Source of the DNA: Candidatus Gerdarchaeota archaeon
Lineage (GTDB): Archaea; Asgardarchaeota; Heimdallarchaeia; JABLTI01
Length of the DNA: 31,526 bases
Direction of reading: 5' to 3'
NCBI GenBank assembly: GCA_016840945.1
Contig: JAEORJ010000264.1
Location: forward strand, 1-31,526
Position numbers and translations under genes: made by a program. The notes under the pieces were generated by a model. It was not told where the DNA came from. It searched no databases and worked only from the letters and a program-made list of their open reading frames with translations. Of the stretch, positions 9,084 to 16,733 are shown in pieces. Numbering within the stretch: position 1 is the first letter of the stretch; each line of letters begins with the position of its first letter.

Positions 9084-10121
9084 ATGGCTACAGTAAACGA
9101 AACAAGCGTTGACAGAGAAGCTAGAATACTTGAAGAAATAAAATTAGTTGAAGGTTCTAATCTCTGGGCTCTTACAATGAAAAGAATGCGAAGAGACCAA
9201 ATGGGTATGATAGGATTTTATATCGTAGCATTCCTTGTTATAATGGCACTTCTCGCATTTATAATACAGCAATATGATAACTTATTTGGTTTAAATAATC
9301 CGACAGCAGATCCATGGGATCAAAATAACTATTATATTGAACTATGGATACCAGGAACACAGAAATATCTTAGATTAATAGCCCATCCAAGATATATAAT
9401 TCCTGGAGATCAAACATTACCACCAAGCGCACAATATCCCTTTGGTACAGACACTCGTGGGTATGACCTATTATCCAGAACTTTCTTTGGTTCAACATTA
9501 TCATTGATTTTAGGATTTATTGGTCAGATGACTACAAGCATTCTAGGAATGATTATAGGATCGTTCTCGGGGTACTATGGTGGATTTTTTGATGATATAG
9601 TACAAAGAATAAATGAAATAATATCTGCTATGCCAGGATTTATCCTCTTTATCTTCATCGTTGCTATTTTCAGAGATTTCGCTAGCCAAATACCAGGTGG
9701 AATTTACATGATAGTAATTGTAATATTCGCACTGATTGGTTGGGGTGGTACAAGTCTGATAGTACGTAGTACGATTCTGTCTCTGAAAAACACGGAATTT
9801 ATAGAAGCTGAAAGAGCACTAGGTGCAAAGGATTCAAGGATAATATTTAGACACATTATACCAAACTCACTATCACCTGTAATTGTTATCACAACATTAG
9901 GTATTGCTAATACTTTAATGACAATTGCTGCATTAGCCTTCTTCGGTTTAGGCGATCCTACTGCGGTAACTTGGGGTGATGACTTAGCTTATCACAGAGA
10001 CAATCTACTTACTTACTGGTGGATGCCCACCTGGCCTGCAATGATGATTTTCATTACTATATTAGGGTTCAACCTGATGGGAGATGCCCTAAGAGATGCA
10101 CTTGATCCAAAACTAAAATAA
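9084..10121 (+). CDS. DppC-type ABC transporter permease
   Basis: The partner permease of the preceding DppB-type protein. A cytoplasmic N-terminus of about 40 residues precedes the first membrane helix (MIGFYIVAFLVIMALLAFII). An outside loop contains the family motif FGTDTRGYDLLSRTFFG, followed by five membrane helices. The EAA loop is clear (EAERALGAKDSRIIFRHIIP then NSLSPVIV), as is the C-terminal FFGLGDPTAVTWGDDL segment. 345 residues is slightly longer than usual because of the N-terminus and an outside loop near 75-110. GGAG lies 17 bases before the ATG. The gene ends just before a terminator-like hairpin, so dppB and dppC look like a complete two-gene unit, with ATPases and binding protein encoded elsewhere. 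Confidence 0.95.
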   Translation: MATVNETSVDREARILEEIKLVEGSNLWALTMKRMRRDQMGMIGFYIVAFLVIMALLAFIIQQYDNLFGLNNPTADPWDQNNYYIELWIPGTQKYLRLIAHPRYIIPGDQTLPPSAQYPFGTDTRGYDLLSRTFFGSTLSLILGFIGQMTTSILGMIIGSFSGYYGGFFDDIVQRINEIISAMPGFILFIFIVAIFRDFASQIPGGIYMIVIVIFALIGWGGTSLIVRSTILSLKNTEFIEAERALGAKDSRIIFRHIIPNSLSPVIVITTLGIANTLMTIAALAFFGLGDPTAVTWGDDLAYHRDNLLTYWWMPTWPAMMIFITILGFNLMGDALRDALDPKLK

Positions 10122-10131
10122 GATAAAAATT

Positions 10132-10168
10132 AATGACGCTTTGTGCGTCATTTATTTCATTTTTTTAT
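10132..10168 (+). terminator. Hairpin plus T-rich tail after dppC
   Basis: AATGACGC (10132-10139) and GCGTCATT (10145-10152) pair perfectly around a 5-base loop, followed by a T-rich stretch to about 10168. It starts 10 bases after the dppC stop codon and fits a transcription end point. Confidence 0.65.
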
Positions 10169-10229
10169 ATATTATTACTCATTTAACCAATATTAAATGG
10201 GAAAAATATGTATAAGATAAATATTTTTT

Positions 10230-10246
10230 CGAAACATTTATATATT
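10230..10246 (+). promoter_or_regulatory. Probable BRE/TATA box of the TFB gene
   Basis: CGAAACA followed by TTTATATATT matches an archaeal BRE plus TATA box. It would place initiation near 10270, leaving a leader of roughly 185 bases before the TFB start codon at 10455, unusually long for an archaeal gene. Confidence 0.5.
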
Positions 10247-10337
10247 AAGTTCTCAGAAAAAGAGTAGAAGCTATATAAAAATCTTTCCCGAAATGGTAAA
10301 AACATCCAAAATCTAACTATGTGGGGCTAAATAAACA

Positions 10338-10364
10338 ATTAAGAAGCAGGTATCACTTCTTAAT
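10338..10364 (+). promoter_or_regulatory. 9-bp inverted repeat in the TFB leader
   Basis: ATTAAGAAG (10338-10346) and CTTCTTAAT (10356-10364) pair perfectly around a 9-base loop. The element lies inside the inferred leader, about 90 bases before the TFB start. It could be an RNA hairpin or a protein-binding palindrome. No known riboswitch pattern is recognised. Confidence 0.4.
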
Positions 10365-10454
10365 ATGCTCTTCTTGTAAACAATTAGTAGACTTATTGGA
10401 CTTTATCGTTTTTGGAAAATGATTATTATATATTAAGGAGTGGCTTAAACAAGA

Positions 10455-11390
10455 ATGTCTGATGATAATACTCAAGAAGAAAAAGCACAAGTGGCTTGCC
10501 CGGAATGTGGATCCACTGATATTATAAGTGATTCAACAAGAGGAGAACGTATCTGTACAAATTGTGGTGCAGTGATAGATGAACATATAATTGATGAAGG
10601 ACCAGAATGGAGAGCTTTTACTTCTGAAGAAAGAAATAAAAGAAGTAGAGTAGGATCACCAACCTCTTTTGCTGTACATGATAAAGGATTAGCAACGCAA
10701 ATTGGTTGGGAAGATAGAGATGTTTATGGAAAGAAATTGTCTCCAAGAAGGAGAGCACAAATATATCGACTTCGAAAGTGGCAAATAAGAACACGTGTTC
10801 ACTCATCAATGGACAGAAACTTAGCTTATGCTATGAGTGAATTAGATAGATTAAGCTCACAAATAGGCATACCAAGAACGGTTAAAGAAACAGCTGCAGT
10901 TATTTATAGAAAAGCAATTGAACGACATCTAATACGTGGAAGAAGTATTGAAGCTATGATTGCAGCAGCAGTTTATGCTGCAGCAAGAATAAGAAGAGTA
11001 CCTAGAACACTCGATGAAATTGCTAAAAATAGCAGAATATCAAAGAAAGAACTTGGCAGATGCTATCGATTAATTATAAGAGAACTTCAAATTCGTATTC
11101 CGTTAGCAAATCCAAATGATTATATAATTAGGTTTAGTGCAGAGCTAAGATTATCAGGCCATACTGCCCAAAGAGCTATTGAGATTATTGATCAAGCAAA
11201 AGAAAATGGTTTAACTGCTGGAAAGGATCCAACAGGATTAGCTGCTGCATCTATCTATATAGCAGGAATAATCGAAGGTGAAAGAAGAACTCAAAGAGAG
11301 ATTGCAGAAACCGCAACAGTTACTGAAGTTACTGTACGAAATAGATACAAAGAACTAGTAAGAAGACTAGGAATAGAAATAACTGTTTAA
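10455..11390 (+). CDS. tfb: Transcription initiation factor B (TFB/TFIIB)
   Basis: TFB binds the TBP-TATA complex and the BRE and recruits RNA polymerase. The N-terminal zinc ribbon is intact (CPECGS at about 15-20 and CTNCG at about 35-39). It is followed by the B-reader/linker region (GPEWRAFTSEERNKRSRVGS) and two cyclin folds of about 90 residues each, roughly 115-205 and 210-305. Each has the characteristic alanine-rich helix (AAVYAAARI and AAASIYIAG) and a helix-turn-helix near its end (TVTEVTVRNRYKELVRRLGI). Its 311 residues are typical. The gene is single, preceded by a good BRE/TATA and a long leader, and followed by a strong hairpin terminator. The zinc ligands and the two full repeats make this a general factor rather than a degenerate paralogue. 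Confidence 0.98.
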   Translation: MSDDNTQEEKAQVACPECGSTDIISDSTRGERICTNCGAVIDEHIIDEGPEWRAFTSEERNKRSRVGSPTSFAVHDKGLATQIGWEDRDVYGKKLSPRRRAQIYRLRKWQIRTRVHSSMDRNLAYAMSELDRLSSQIGIPRTVKETAAVIYRKAIERHLIRGRSIEAMIAAAVYAAARIRRVPRTLDEIAKNSRISKKELGRCYRLIIRELQIRIPLANPNDYIIRFSAELRLSGHTAQRAIEIIDQAKENGLTAGKDPTGLAAASIYIAGIIEGERRTQREIAETATVTEVTVRNRYKELVRRLGIEITV

Positions 11391-11401
11391 GTTATTTCAA
11401 A

Positions 11402-11444
11402 ATTGATTCTGCTAAAAACAGAATCAATATTTCTAATTTTTTAA
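11402..11444 (+). terminator. Hairpin plus T run after tfb
   Basis: ATTGATTCTG (11402-11411) and CAGAATCAAT (11419-11428) form a 10-bp stem with a 7-base loop, followed by a run of six T ending at 11442. It starts 12 bases after the tfb stop and separates tfb from cofE. Confidence 0.7.
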
Positions 11445-11455
11445 GGTGAAGATTT

Positions 11456-12205
11456 TTGATGAATATAATCCCATTAAACAATTTTCCTATGATTAATCAA
11501 GATGATAATATACCTGAAATTATAATAGAAACTCTTGAGAGAAATAACATTAATATTGAAGATAACGATATTTTTGTAATAGCTCAATCAATTATCTCGA
11601 GAGCAGAAGGGAGATTAGTTAAATTAGATGATATAATTCCTTCAGCTTTTGCTAAGGAAATAGCAAAAAATGATAATAAAGATCCAAGACATGTTGAAAT
11701 AATTTTACAAGAAGCTAAAAATATTTGGAAAAATCGCAATGGAGTATTAATAACTGAAACAAAACACGGATTTGTTTGTGCAAATAGTGGTGTAGATAAA
11801 TCCAACGTATTAAAAGAAGATTATGTTTCATTATTACCTATAAATCCTGATATTTCAGCTAAAGAAATTAGAAAATACATAAAATTAAAAACAAAAAAAG
11901 ATGTGGGAATAATAATTTCAGACACTCATAATAGACCTTTTAGACTTGGAGCAATAAATATTGCTATTGGATGTTCAGGAATTAATCCAATTAAAGACTA
12001 TAAAGGAAAGAAGGATTTAGTTGGATATGAATTAAAAACAACTAGTATTTCAGTAGCAGATCAATTATGTTCAGCTGCTGGATTACTCATGGGGGAAGGA
12101 GATGAAGGTTTACCGGTTATTTTAATACGTGGATATAATTTTGAAAAAGCTGAAATTTCTGCTACAGAACTTGTTAGACCTGTAGAAAGAGACTATTTTA
12201 GATAA
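11456..12205 (+). CDS. cofE: CofE, coenzyme F420-0:L-glutamate ligase
   Basis: CofE adds glutamate residues to F420-0 using GTP, the last step in making the deazaflavin electron carrier F420. The signature blocks are all present: VIAQSIISRAEGR near 40-52, GFVCANSGVDKSN near 103-115, SDTHNRPFRLGAINIAIGCS near 155-174, and DYKGKKDLVGYELKTTSISV followed by ADQLCSAAGLLMGEGDE. Its 249 residues are usual for the archaeal enzyme. AAGGTGA ends 6 bases before TTG at 11456. The ATG immediately after it (11459) is an equally possible start. The gene stands alone between a tfb terminator and a convergent gene whose 3' end overlaps it by 8 bases. It implies that the organism makes F420. The other cof genes are not in the window. 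Confidence 0.97.
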   Translation: MMNIIPLNNFPMINQDDNIPEIIIETLERNNINIEDNDIFVIAQSIISRAEGRLVKLDDIIPSAFAKEIAKNDNKDPRHVEIILQEAKNIWKNRNGVLITETKHGFVCANSGVDKSNVLKEDYVSLLPINPDISAKEIRKYIKLKTKKDVGIIISDTHNRPFRLGAINIAIGCSGINPIKDYKGKKDLVGYELKTTSISVADQLCSAAGLLMGEGDEGLPVILIRGYNFEKAEISATELVRPVERDYFR

Positions 12206-14102
12206 AAAAATAATTTTCTTTTGAGTATGAAAATAATATCTGCCTTTCTCCAAGAAATATAGTTAATGCTGTAAATGAATAATTATCTGTTGTTATTTCC
12301 TGATTAAAGAAATTAACATCTATATCAAATATTTCTTGATATGGCATAGTAGAAGTAATATTGACTGTACTTGATACTATTACTCCTGTATTAATATAAC
12401 TTAATGGAATGTATCTTAAATCGTATGTTGGTATTTGAATACCTAACCATTCAGCTGAGATATAATGTTTTCCACTTTGAGCTGATAATGGATATGAGTA
12501 AGTTATTTCAGCATAACCACTAGAATTGGTAGAGGCTGAACCTAAAACAGTATCAGTTGTTGTATCAATAAAAGAAATGGTTTCTCCCGTAATGGGTTCT
12601 AAAGCACCTGGATCCCCTGTAAGTAAGTAAGTAAAGAAATCAGTATCTGTTCCATCACCTAAATAAGCATAAATTTTGAATGTTTGAGTTCGATTAACAT
12701 AAGGTCCATACCATTCAGATGGATTATATGGATTAGAATACCAAGCACTAGATGTGGGATTAGGAACAAAGTAGGGGTAAAATAATTGTTTATTCATATG
12801 TTCACTAGATAAAAAGAATTCATTTGAGCAATAGAAAACTGTTTGGGTACCAATTGTATTTACACCATACTGATCTCTGATACCAGGTAATAAAGGTGAG
12901 GGGTCAAAAGCAACCCAACGCCCACTTGTACCTGAAATAGGAAGGAAAACTTCAGTCCAAGAGTGAATATGTTTTGCACGAATTATAAACTCACTACCAG
13001 ATAATTCACCATAAGAAAAGCCAACTACCGTTCGTGTAGGTATGCCTTGAATTCTACTTATCATAGATAAAGCAGATGAAAAATGTGCTGCTGTACCCAT
13101 CTGTCTAGATAAAAACCACTCAACATAATCTTCACCAGGAGCTGGAGATTCATCTGATAAACCTAAAAGCATGTCAATATCATAACTACAATTACTAGTA
13201 AGCCAAATCATATTTTTATAGATTTGATCATAAATTGTTAATATTGGGTTTCGAAGTTCATTTGCCACAGCATAGGTATAGGGAGCAAGAAGATTGTAAT
13301 CTTCAGGGATTTGTAGATATCGATCATTTAGAACAGGATTACTAATAATAAGGCTATTTAAAGAAGAATATCCGAGAGTATTATCTTTAATGTAATTATT
13401 ATCTTGAATAGTATAACTAACATCATAAGTTAAAGTGGTATTGTCATTAGTATTTTCAAATAAAGCACTGATAAGTTTACTACCATACATATCTTCTTCT
13501 AAATGAGAATTTTCAGAATCCCAATTTATAGCTGGATCAAAAGCGAAATTTTCAGAAAATTCTTCATTATAGATATAATGATACGGTGCTGGAAAATATC
13601 TAGCTAAGGTACCACCATAATAAGCTAAATCTGATGTAACAGTAAACTCTCCATCTCGAGTGGTGGGAGGAGTGTATCCTGTATATGGTTCAGTTGTTGA
13701 ATTCTTATCCCAATTATCTGTTAAATATTCGTCATATACCTCGAGACGCCAGTAAAAATATTCATCAGTAGGGGTAATTCGGAATAATATTCGCTCAGGA
13801 TCTGAAACACCATTAGTAAAACCATCTAAAAAGCCATCAGTGTAATTCTGATCAGGATCATCTGGATCAATTGTTTGATTTGGTGCATTATTAAAAATAT
13901 CATCATACCAATCAGCTGGGAAAGGGGCATCTACAACATCATTTATTCTTTGATGGCGCACATTGAATGCTTCAAACAAAACAGGAGTCATAATAATAGC
14001 AATTAGAAAAAGTGATGGTAAAAATACTTTTGAGATATTCTCTCGAGTGAAAATTTGCTTCTTTGGTTTAGCAGATTTCCCAGTAGTTTGTTTTTTAGAC
14101 AA
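12198..14102 (-). CDS. Membrane-anchored transglutaminase-fold protein lacking the catalytic cysteine
   Basis: A basic N-terminus and one membrane helix (about residues 25-43) are followed by a large extracytoplasmic part rich in N-x-S/T sequons. The transglutaminase-like core lies at about 310-410 and aligns with the TgpA-type pattern. The GYC-EHF block reads GTAAHFSS here, so alanine 338 replaces the nucleophilic cysteine. The catalytic histidine (HIHSWTEV) and aspartate (FDPSP) remain. The rest of the block (GIPTRTVVGF) is well kept. The C-terminus looks like Ig-type beta domains. This suggests a non-catalytic binding or structural role, or another chemistry. The start is chosen as TTG at 14102 because GGTGG precedes it by 5 bases. 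An in-frame GTG at 14111 adds three residues and would overlap that site. The TM helices of true TgpA are absent. Confidence 0.88.
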   Translation of the reverse strand: MSKKQTTGKSAKPKKQIFTRENISKVFLPSLFLIAIIMTPVLFEAFNVRHQRINDVVDAPFPADWYDDIFNNAPNQTIDPDDPDQNYTDGFLDGFTNGVSDPERILFRITPTDEYFYWRLEVYDEYLTDNWDKNSTTEPYTGYTPPTTRDGEFTVTSDLAYYGGTLARYFPAPYHYIYNEEFSENFAFDPAINWDSENSHLEEDMYGSKLISALFENTNDNTTLTYDVSYTIQDNNYIKDNTLGYSSLNSLIISNPVLNDRYLQIPEDYNLLAPYTYAVANELRNPILTIYDQIYKNMIWLTSNCSYDIDMLLGLSDESPAPGEDYVEWFLSRQMGTAAHFSSALSMISRIQGIPTRTVVGFSYGELSGSEFIIRAKHIHSWTEVFLPISGTSGRWVAFDPSPLLPGIRDQYGVNTIGTQTVFYCSNEFFLSSEHMNKQLFYPYFVPNPTSSAWYSNPYNPSEWYGPYVNRTQTFKIYAYLGDGTDTDFFTYLLTGDPGALEPITGETISFIDTTTDTVLGSASTNSSGYAEITYSYPLSAQSGKHYISAEWLGIQIPTYDLRYIPLSYINTGVIVSSTVNITSTMPYQEIFDIDVNFFNQEITTDNYSFTALTIFLGERQILFSYSKENYFFI

Positions 14103-14196
14103 ATTTACCACCAGATTGGTACATAATTAAGTTAAGAGTAGTATAACATTATGTATAAACATTAAGATATATCAATATAATCTTTAAAGCAATAAA

Positions 14197-14709
14197 TTAA
14201 TTTCCAATTATTTTCAAAACTTGATTAGCGATATCAATTGGCTCAAATTTAGTAGTATCAATTTCATAAATAGGTAGATTAGTAAATTGTTCTTGAACAG
14301 CTAATAAGCAAACATCCATGATTTCTGCTTGAACATTTTCTTCAATTTTTTCTTTTGAATAATCTCGAGATAACGTTAAACGTGTACGCAAAACCCCAGG
14401 ATTGCATCGCAAAACAACAATAGAATCAACATACTCTTTGGGAACTAATTCAGTAGTATGCCCTTCAATAAATAGAATTCCTGAAAAATCTAGTAGTAAC
14501 GATCGTAAATGTTGAACTAAAAATTCATCATCTATTATTACACTCTCTCGAGTGTGATCATAACCAAAATATAATCCTTCATTGATAATAAATTGATTCA
14601 AGTTAAATACTTGAAAACCATGCTCAATCAAAATTTTACCAATAGTAGTTTTTCCAACACCAGGAGTACCAGTTATAAGAATAACTCGAGGTAAAATTGA
14701 TTGATTCAT
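14197..14709 (-). CDS. AK6/Fap7-type adenylate kinase
   Basis: A small P-loop kinase of the AK6/hCINAP/Fap7 family, which binds ATP and in eukaryotes and archaea assists late maturation of the small ribosomal subunit. Walker A is GTPGVGKT (residues 14-21). The typical short lid and NMP regions follow (FNLNQFIINEGLYFGYDHTR, DDEFLVQHLRSLL), then GHTTELVP and VVLRCNPGVLRTRLTLSRDY, where the arginines sit in the lid. The C-terminus has YEIDTTKFEPIDIANQVLKI, as in the family. Its 170 residues are normal. The ATG has a weak GGG upstream. It follows the GTPase-DUF2073 pair on the same strand but is separated from it by a probable terminator. Kinase versus ATPase activity cannot be decided from sequence. 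Confidence 0.9.
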   Translation of the reverse strand: MNQSILPRVILITGTPGVGKTTIGKILIEHGFQVFNLNQFIINEGLYFGYDHTRESVIIDDEFLVQHLRSLLLDFSGILFIEGHTTELVPKEYVDSIVVLRCNPGVLRTRLTLSRDYSKEKIEENVQAEIMDVCLLAVQEQFTNLPIYEIDTTKFEPIDIANQVLKIIGN

Positions 14710-14751
14710 ATTTAAAACCCAAATATATTATTAATTTTTGAATTGAAAAAA

Positions 14752-14794
14752 ATTTTGAAAAAAGAAATAAAAGAAATCACATTATTTGTGATTT
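14752..14794 (-). terminator. Hairpin and U-rich tail after the DUF2073 gene
   Basis: AAATCACA (14774-14781) pairs with TGTGATTT (14787-14794) around a 5-base loop overlapping the DUF2073 stop codon. Read on the minus strand, a T-rich stretch follows down to about 14752. It probably ends the GTPase-DUF2073 transcript. Confidence 0.5.
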
Positions 14795-15139
14795 CAATTG
14801 AATTGATAGTAAATCTTCACTATTCTCAATGATTTGTACTGCTGCAGAAGGAGCTACAACTGTGTAATTTGAGTCTTTGCCTAGAGGTGGTTTCTTGAAA
14901 AATCTTTTTTGATCATTTGGATTTCTGTTCCAATTGAAGAATTCAACACCTATAAAATCATCAAAATCAATGACCATCATAGTTTGTTTAATTAATTCAG
15001 CTTGTTCATCAGGTGTTAACCCATTTTCAAGTATAAGCACTCTATTTTGTCTTACTAGCCTGATTATCATTTTGACCTTTTCAAAAGGTGTTAATTTATC
15101 GGTAGCAGCTTTTGTTATAAAATCAACAACATATTTCAT
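14777..15139 (-). CDS. DUF2073 family protein
   Basis: A 120-residue protein matching the archaeal DUF2073 pattern: a helical start (VDFITKAATDKLTPFEKVKM), then VLILENGLTPDEQAELIKQTM and FDDFIGVEFFNWN, and a C-terminal TVVAPSAAVQIIEN region. The family has no established biochemical role. In many archaea it lies beside an Era-like GTPase gene, as here, where it starts 12 bases after the GTPase stop codon. Its AGGTGA ribosome binding site overlaps the GTPase stop TGA, a sign of translational coupling. A functional partnership with the GTPase, possibly in ribosome or RNA work, is inferred from this linkage only. Confidence 0.9.
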   Translation of the reverse strand: MKYVVDFITKAATDKLTPFEKVKMIIRLVRQNRVLILENGLTPDEQAELIKQTMMVIDFDDFIGVEFFNWNRNPNDQKRFFKKPPLGKDSNYTVVAPSAAVQIIENSEDLLSIQLKSQIM

Positions 15140-15151
15140 TTTTCTATCACC

Positions 15152-15769
15152 TCAAGCGCTCCTCATAATTGTATCATATAGCTGGTTAATATTATCACCA
15201 GTTTTTGCAGATATAGCAACAATATGTTGATCACTGAAAGTTTGTCGTACTAGTTCAGGACGAGAATCAGGCAAATCAGTTTTATTAGCAACGATAATTA
15301 TTGGTATTTTTTGTAATTGTAAATTACCAATAATGGTTAAATTAACCTGTTCAAATGGAACCTTAGTAGAATCAAGAATAACTAAAGCAACATCTACTTG
15401 ATCAATCATTTTGATTGCTTCTAAAATACCTTTAGTAGCTTCTTTTGCTCTTTGAATGGCCTCTCCTTCTGATAAGCCAAACTTAACGAAATTTCGATAA
15501 TCAACTGTTGAAGCAATACCTGGCATATCCATTAATGTGAAATTAAGTTCGTAGCCATCTTTTATCAAAATAGCATTTTCAAGCTTAACCATTTTACGTG
15601 TTTCATGAGGAATCTCAGAAACAGTTCCCAAATCATTATAACCTAAATCATTAGCAATACGATTTGCTAATGTTGTTTTACCTGCATTTACCTCACCATA
15701 AAATGCAAGCCTAATGTTTTTCTTCTTTTTTCGAGTTAGGATTTTGTTAATCCAACTTAAGGCCAACAC
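15152..15769 (-). CDS. Archaeal Era-like small GTPase
   Basis: A TRAFAC-class GTPase with all nucleotide motifs: G1 GEVNAGKT (25-32), a G2 threonine region around 50-58, G3 DMPG, G4 NKTD and G5 SAKTG. It has 205 residues and lacks the KH RNA-binding domain of bacterial Era. A basic stretch (RKKKKN, 13-18) precedes the G domain. The start is GTG at 15769. GGAGGT lies 3 bases upstream, which is tight, so TTG at the next codon is a fair alternative. It forms a tightly coupled pair with the DUF2073 gene. Upstream lies the repeat-rich 950-base region, so its promoter may be affected by whatever binds there. Confidence 0.93.
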   Translation of the reverse strand: MLALSWINKILTRKKKKNIRLAFYGEVNAGKTTLANRIANDLGYNDLGTVSEIPHETRKMVKLENAILIKDGYELNFTLMDMPGIASTVDYRNFVKFGLSEGEAIQRAKEATKGILEAIKMIDQVDVALVILDSTKVPFEQVNLTIIGNLQLQKIPIIIVANKTDLPDSRPELVRQTFSDQHIVAISAKTGDNINQLYDTIMRSA

Positions 15770-15910
15770 TATACCTCCATACTACAATATTGTATAAGAA
15801 AGGTATTTTGAAATAAGAAAATAAGAAGTATTATTATCTACATATTTCCCTCATAAGATAATATGAAAAATAACTTATTTTGATCTGAATTAATTGAAAA
15901 ATTTGATTTT

Positions 15911-15944
15911 TGTATATATGTGAACACTGTATATACATGAACAC
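15911..15944. repeat. 17-base tandem direct repeat
   Basis: TGTATATATGTGAACAC at 15911-15927 is followed directly by TGTATATACATGAACAC at 15928-15944, with two mismatches between them. Each contains the TGTGAA-type core (CATGAA in the second). It is the left edge of the cluster in this intergenic region. Confidence 0.7.
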
Positions 15945-16193
15945 AATAAACACAAAAAATATTGTGAATAGGATAAATCAATCAATTTTCTTTTAATATT
16001 ATTTAAGTCTTAGATTAAAAGAAATATAATAAAAATGATATTATTTAGTGTATTTTTTAATTTTAATTTATAAATAAAAACTACTTTTCCAAAAAATGTC
16101 TATTTTTTTAAAGGAATTTATTAGAAATCTTTGTTATTAAAAAGAAGTATTTTCCTGCTTTCTTTTCACAAAATAACTGATTTCTCCTATTGC

Positions 16194-16228
16194 TTTGTGA
16201 ATTCACAAATTATCTGTGAATATGTGAA
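16194..16228. promoter_or_regulatory. Perfect palindrome TTTGTGAATTCACAAA with two further TGTGAA sites
   Basis: The 16-base palindrome (16194-16209) is two TGTGAA half-sites facing each other. Two more TGTGAA half-sites follow at 16215 and 16223, 8 bases apart. This is the densest part of the cluster and the best candidate for primary binding by a dimeric protein. Confidence 0.6.
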
Positions 16229-16257
16229 TAAAGGAGATTCTTTCCTAATTTGATTTA

Positions 16258-16585
16258 TTTTTCCACTGGAAATGAGGGGGTAAACAAATATAAAAACCAC
16301 AAAATATAGTGTTTTTTATAAAAAATATAATATTCTTGAAACCAAATTAATAAGAAAAGATCATGTTCACAAGCACATATATAATTGTGAAGATAATTTT
16401 AATATCTCCCCCTTTTTTCCATTGGAGATGTATTTTATTGGCTTTTGTGTATCTCTTAGTAAATATTATATATATAAAAAAATCTCAGTTTGGTACATAA
16501 GATTCTATCTAATATAATAATCTTTTGTCTAAATTAATAAATATTTTTTTATAAAAAAATTACTTTTCCAATAGAAATGAGCGGG
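16258..16585. repeat. Spaced TTCCA-n-TGGAA elements
   Basis: Three related elements: TTTTTCCACTGGAAATGAG at 16258, TTTTTTCCATTGGAGATG at about 16413, and CTTTTCCAATAGAAATGAG at 16563. A weaker one lies at 16084. The core approaches a palindrome (TTCCACTGGAA). Spacings are about 174, 156 and 149 bases. Two copies are followed by a G-rich run. Function unknown. Confidence 0.5.
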
Positions 16586-16733
16586 TCTTATATACAAAAA
16601 ATTATTAGTTTTAATAAAATAATAAATAATACAGGATAAAGATCCAACAAATTAAATATAATATCGAGATAATATCACGATAATAAAGGATATTATAAGT
16701 TAACTTACCCTAATTTCTAATGGAGATAAAGCA

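Larger units (their letters stand above)
15780..16733. other. Repeat-dense non-coding region
   Basis: About 950 bases with no plausible gene between the divergent GTPase and winged-helix genes. Two repeat families are visible. One is TGTGAA/TTCACA, about nine copies between 15919 and 16391, including a 16-base perfect palindrome and a 17-base tandem repeat. The other is a TTTTCCA-n-TGGAAATG type element at about 16084, 16258, 16415 and 16563, with a degenerate one near 16711. Together they suggest a multi-site binding region such as a complex operator, a partition site or an origin-like locus. No orc/cdc6 gene is near. Confidence 0.6.

Noticed and set aside
10338..10364. Riboswitch in the tfb leader
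   Set aside because: A single simple hairpin without any known aptamer core.
15780..16733. CRISPR array
   Set aside because: Repeats are short, varied and unevenly spaced, without constant-length repeats and spacers, and no cas genes are near.
15780..16733. Chromosomal replication origin
   Set aside because: Repeat-rich and AT-rich, but no orc1/cdc6 gene or recognisable origin recognition box with a G-string pair is present, so it is listed only as a possibility.
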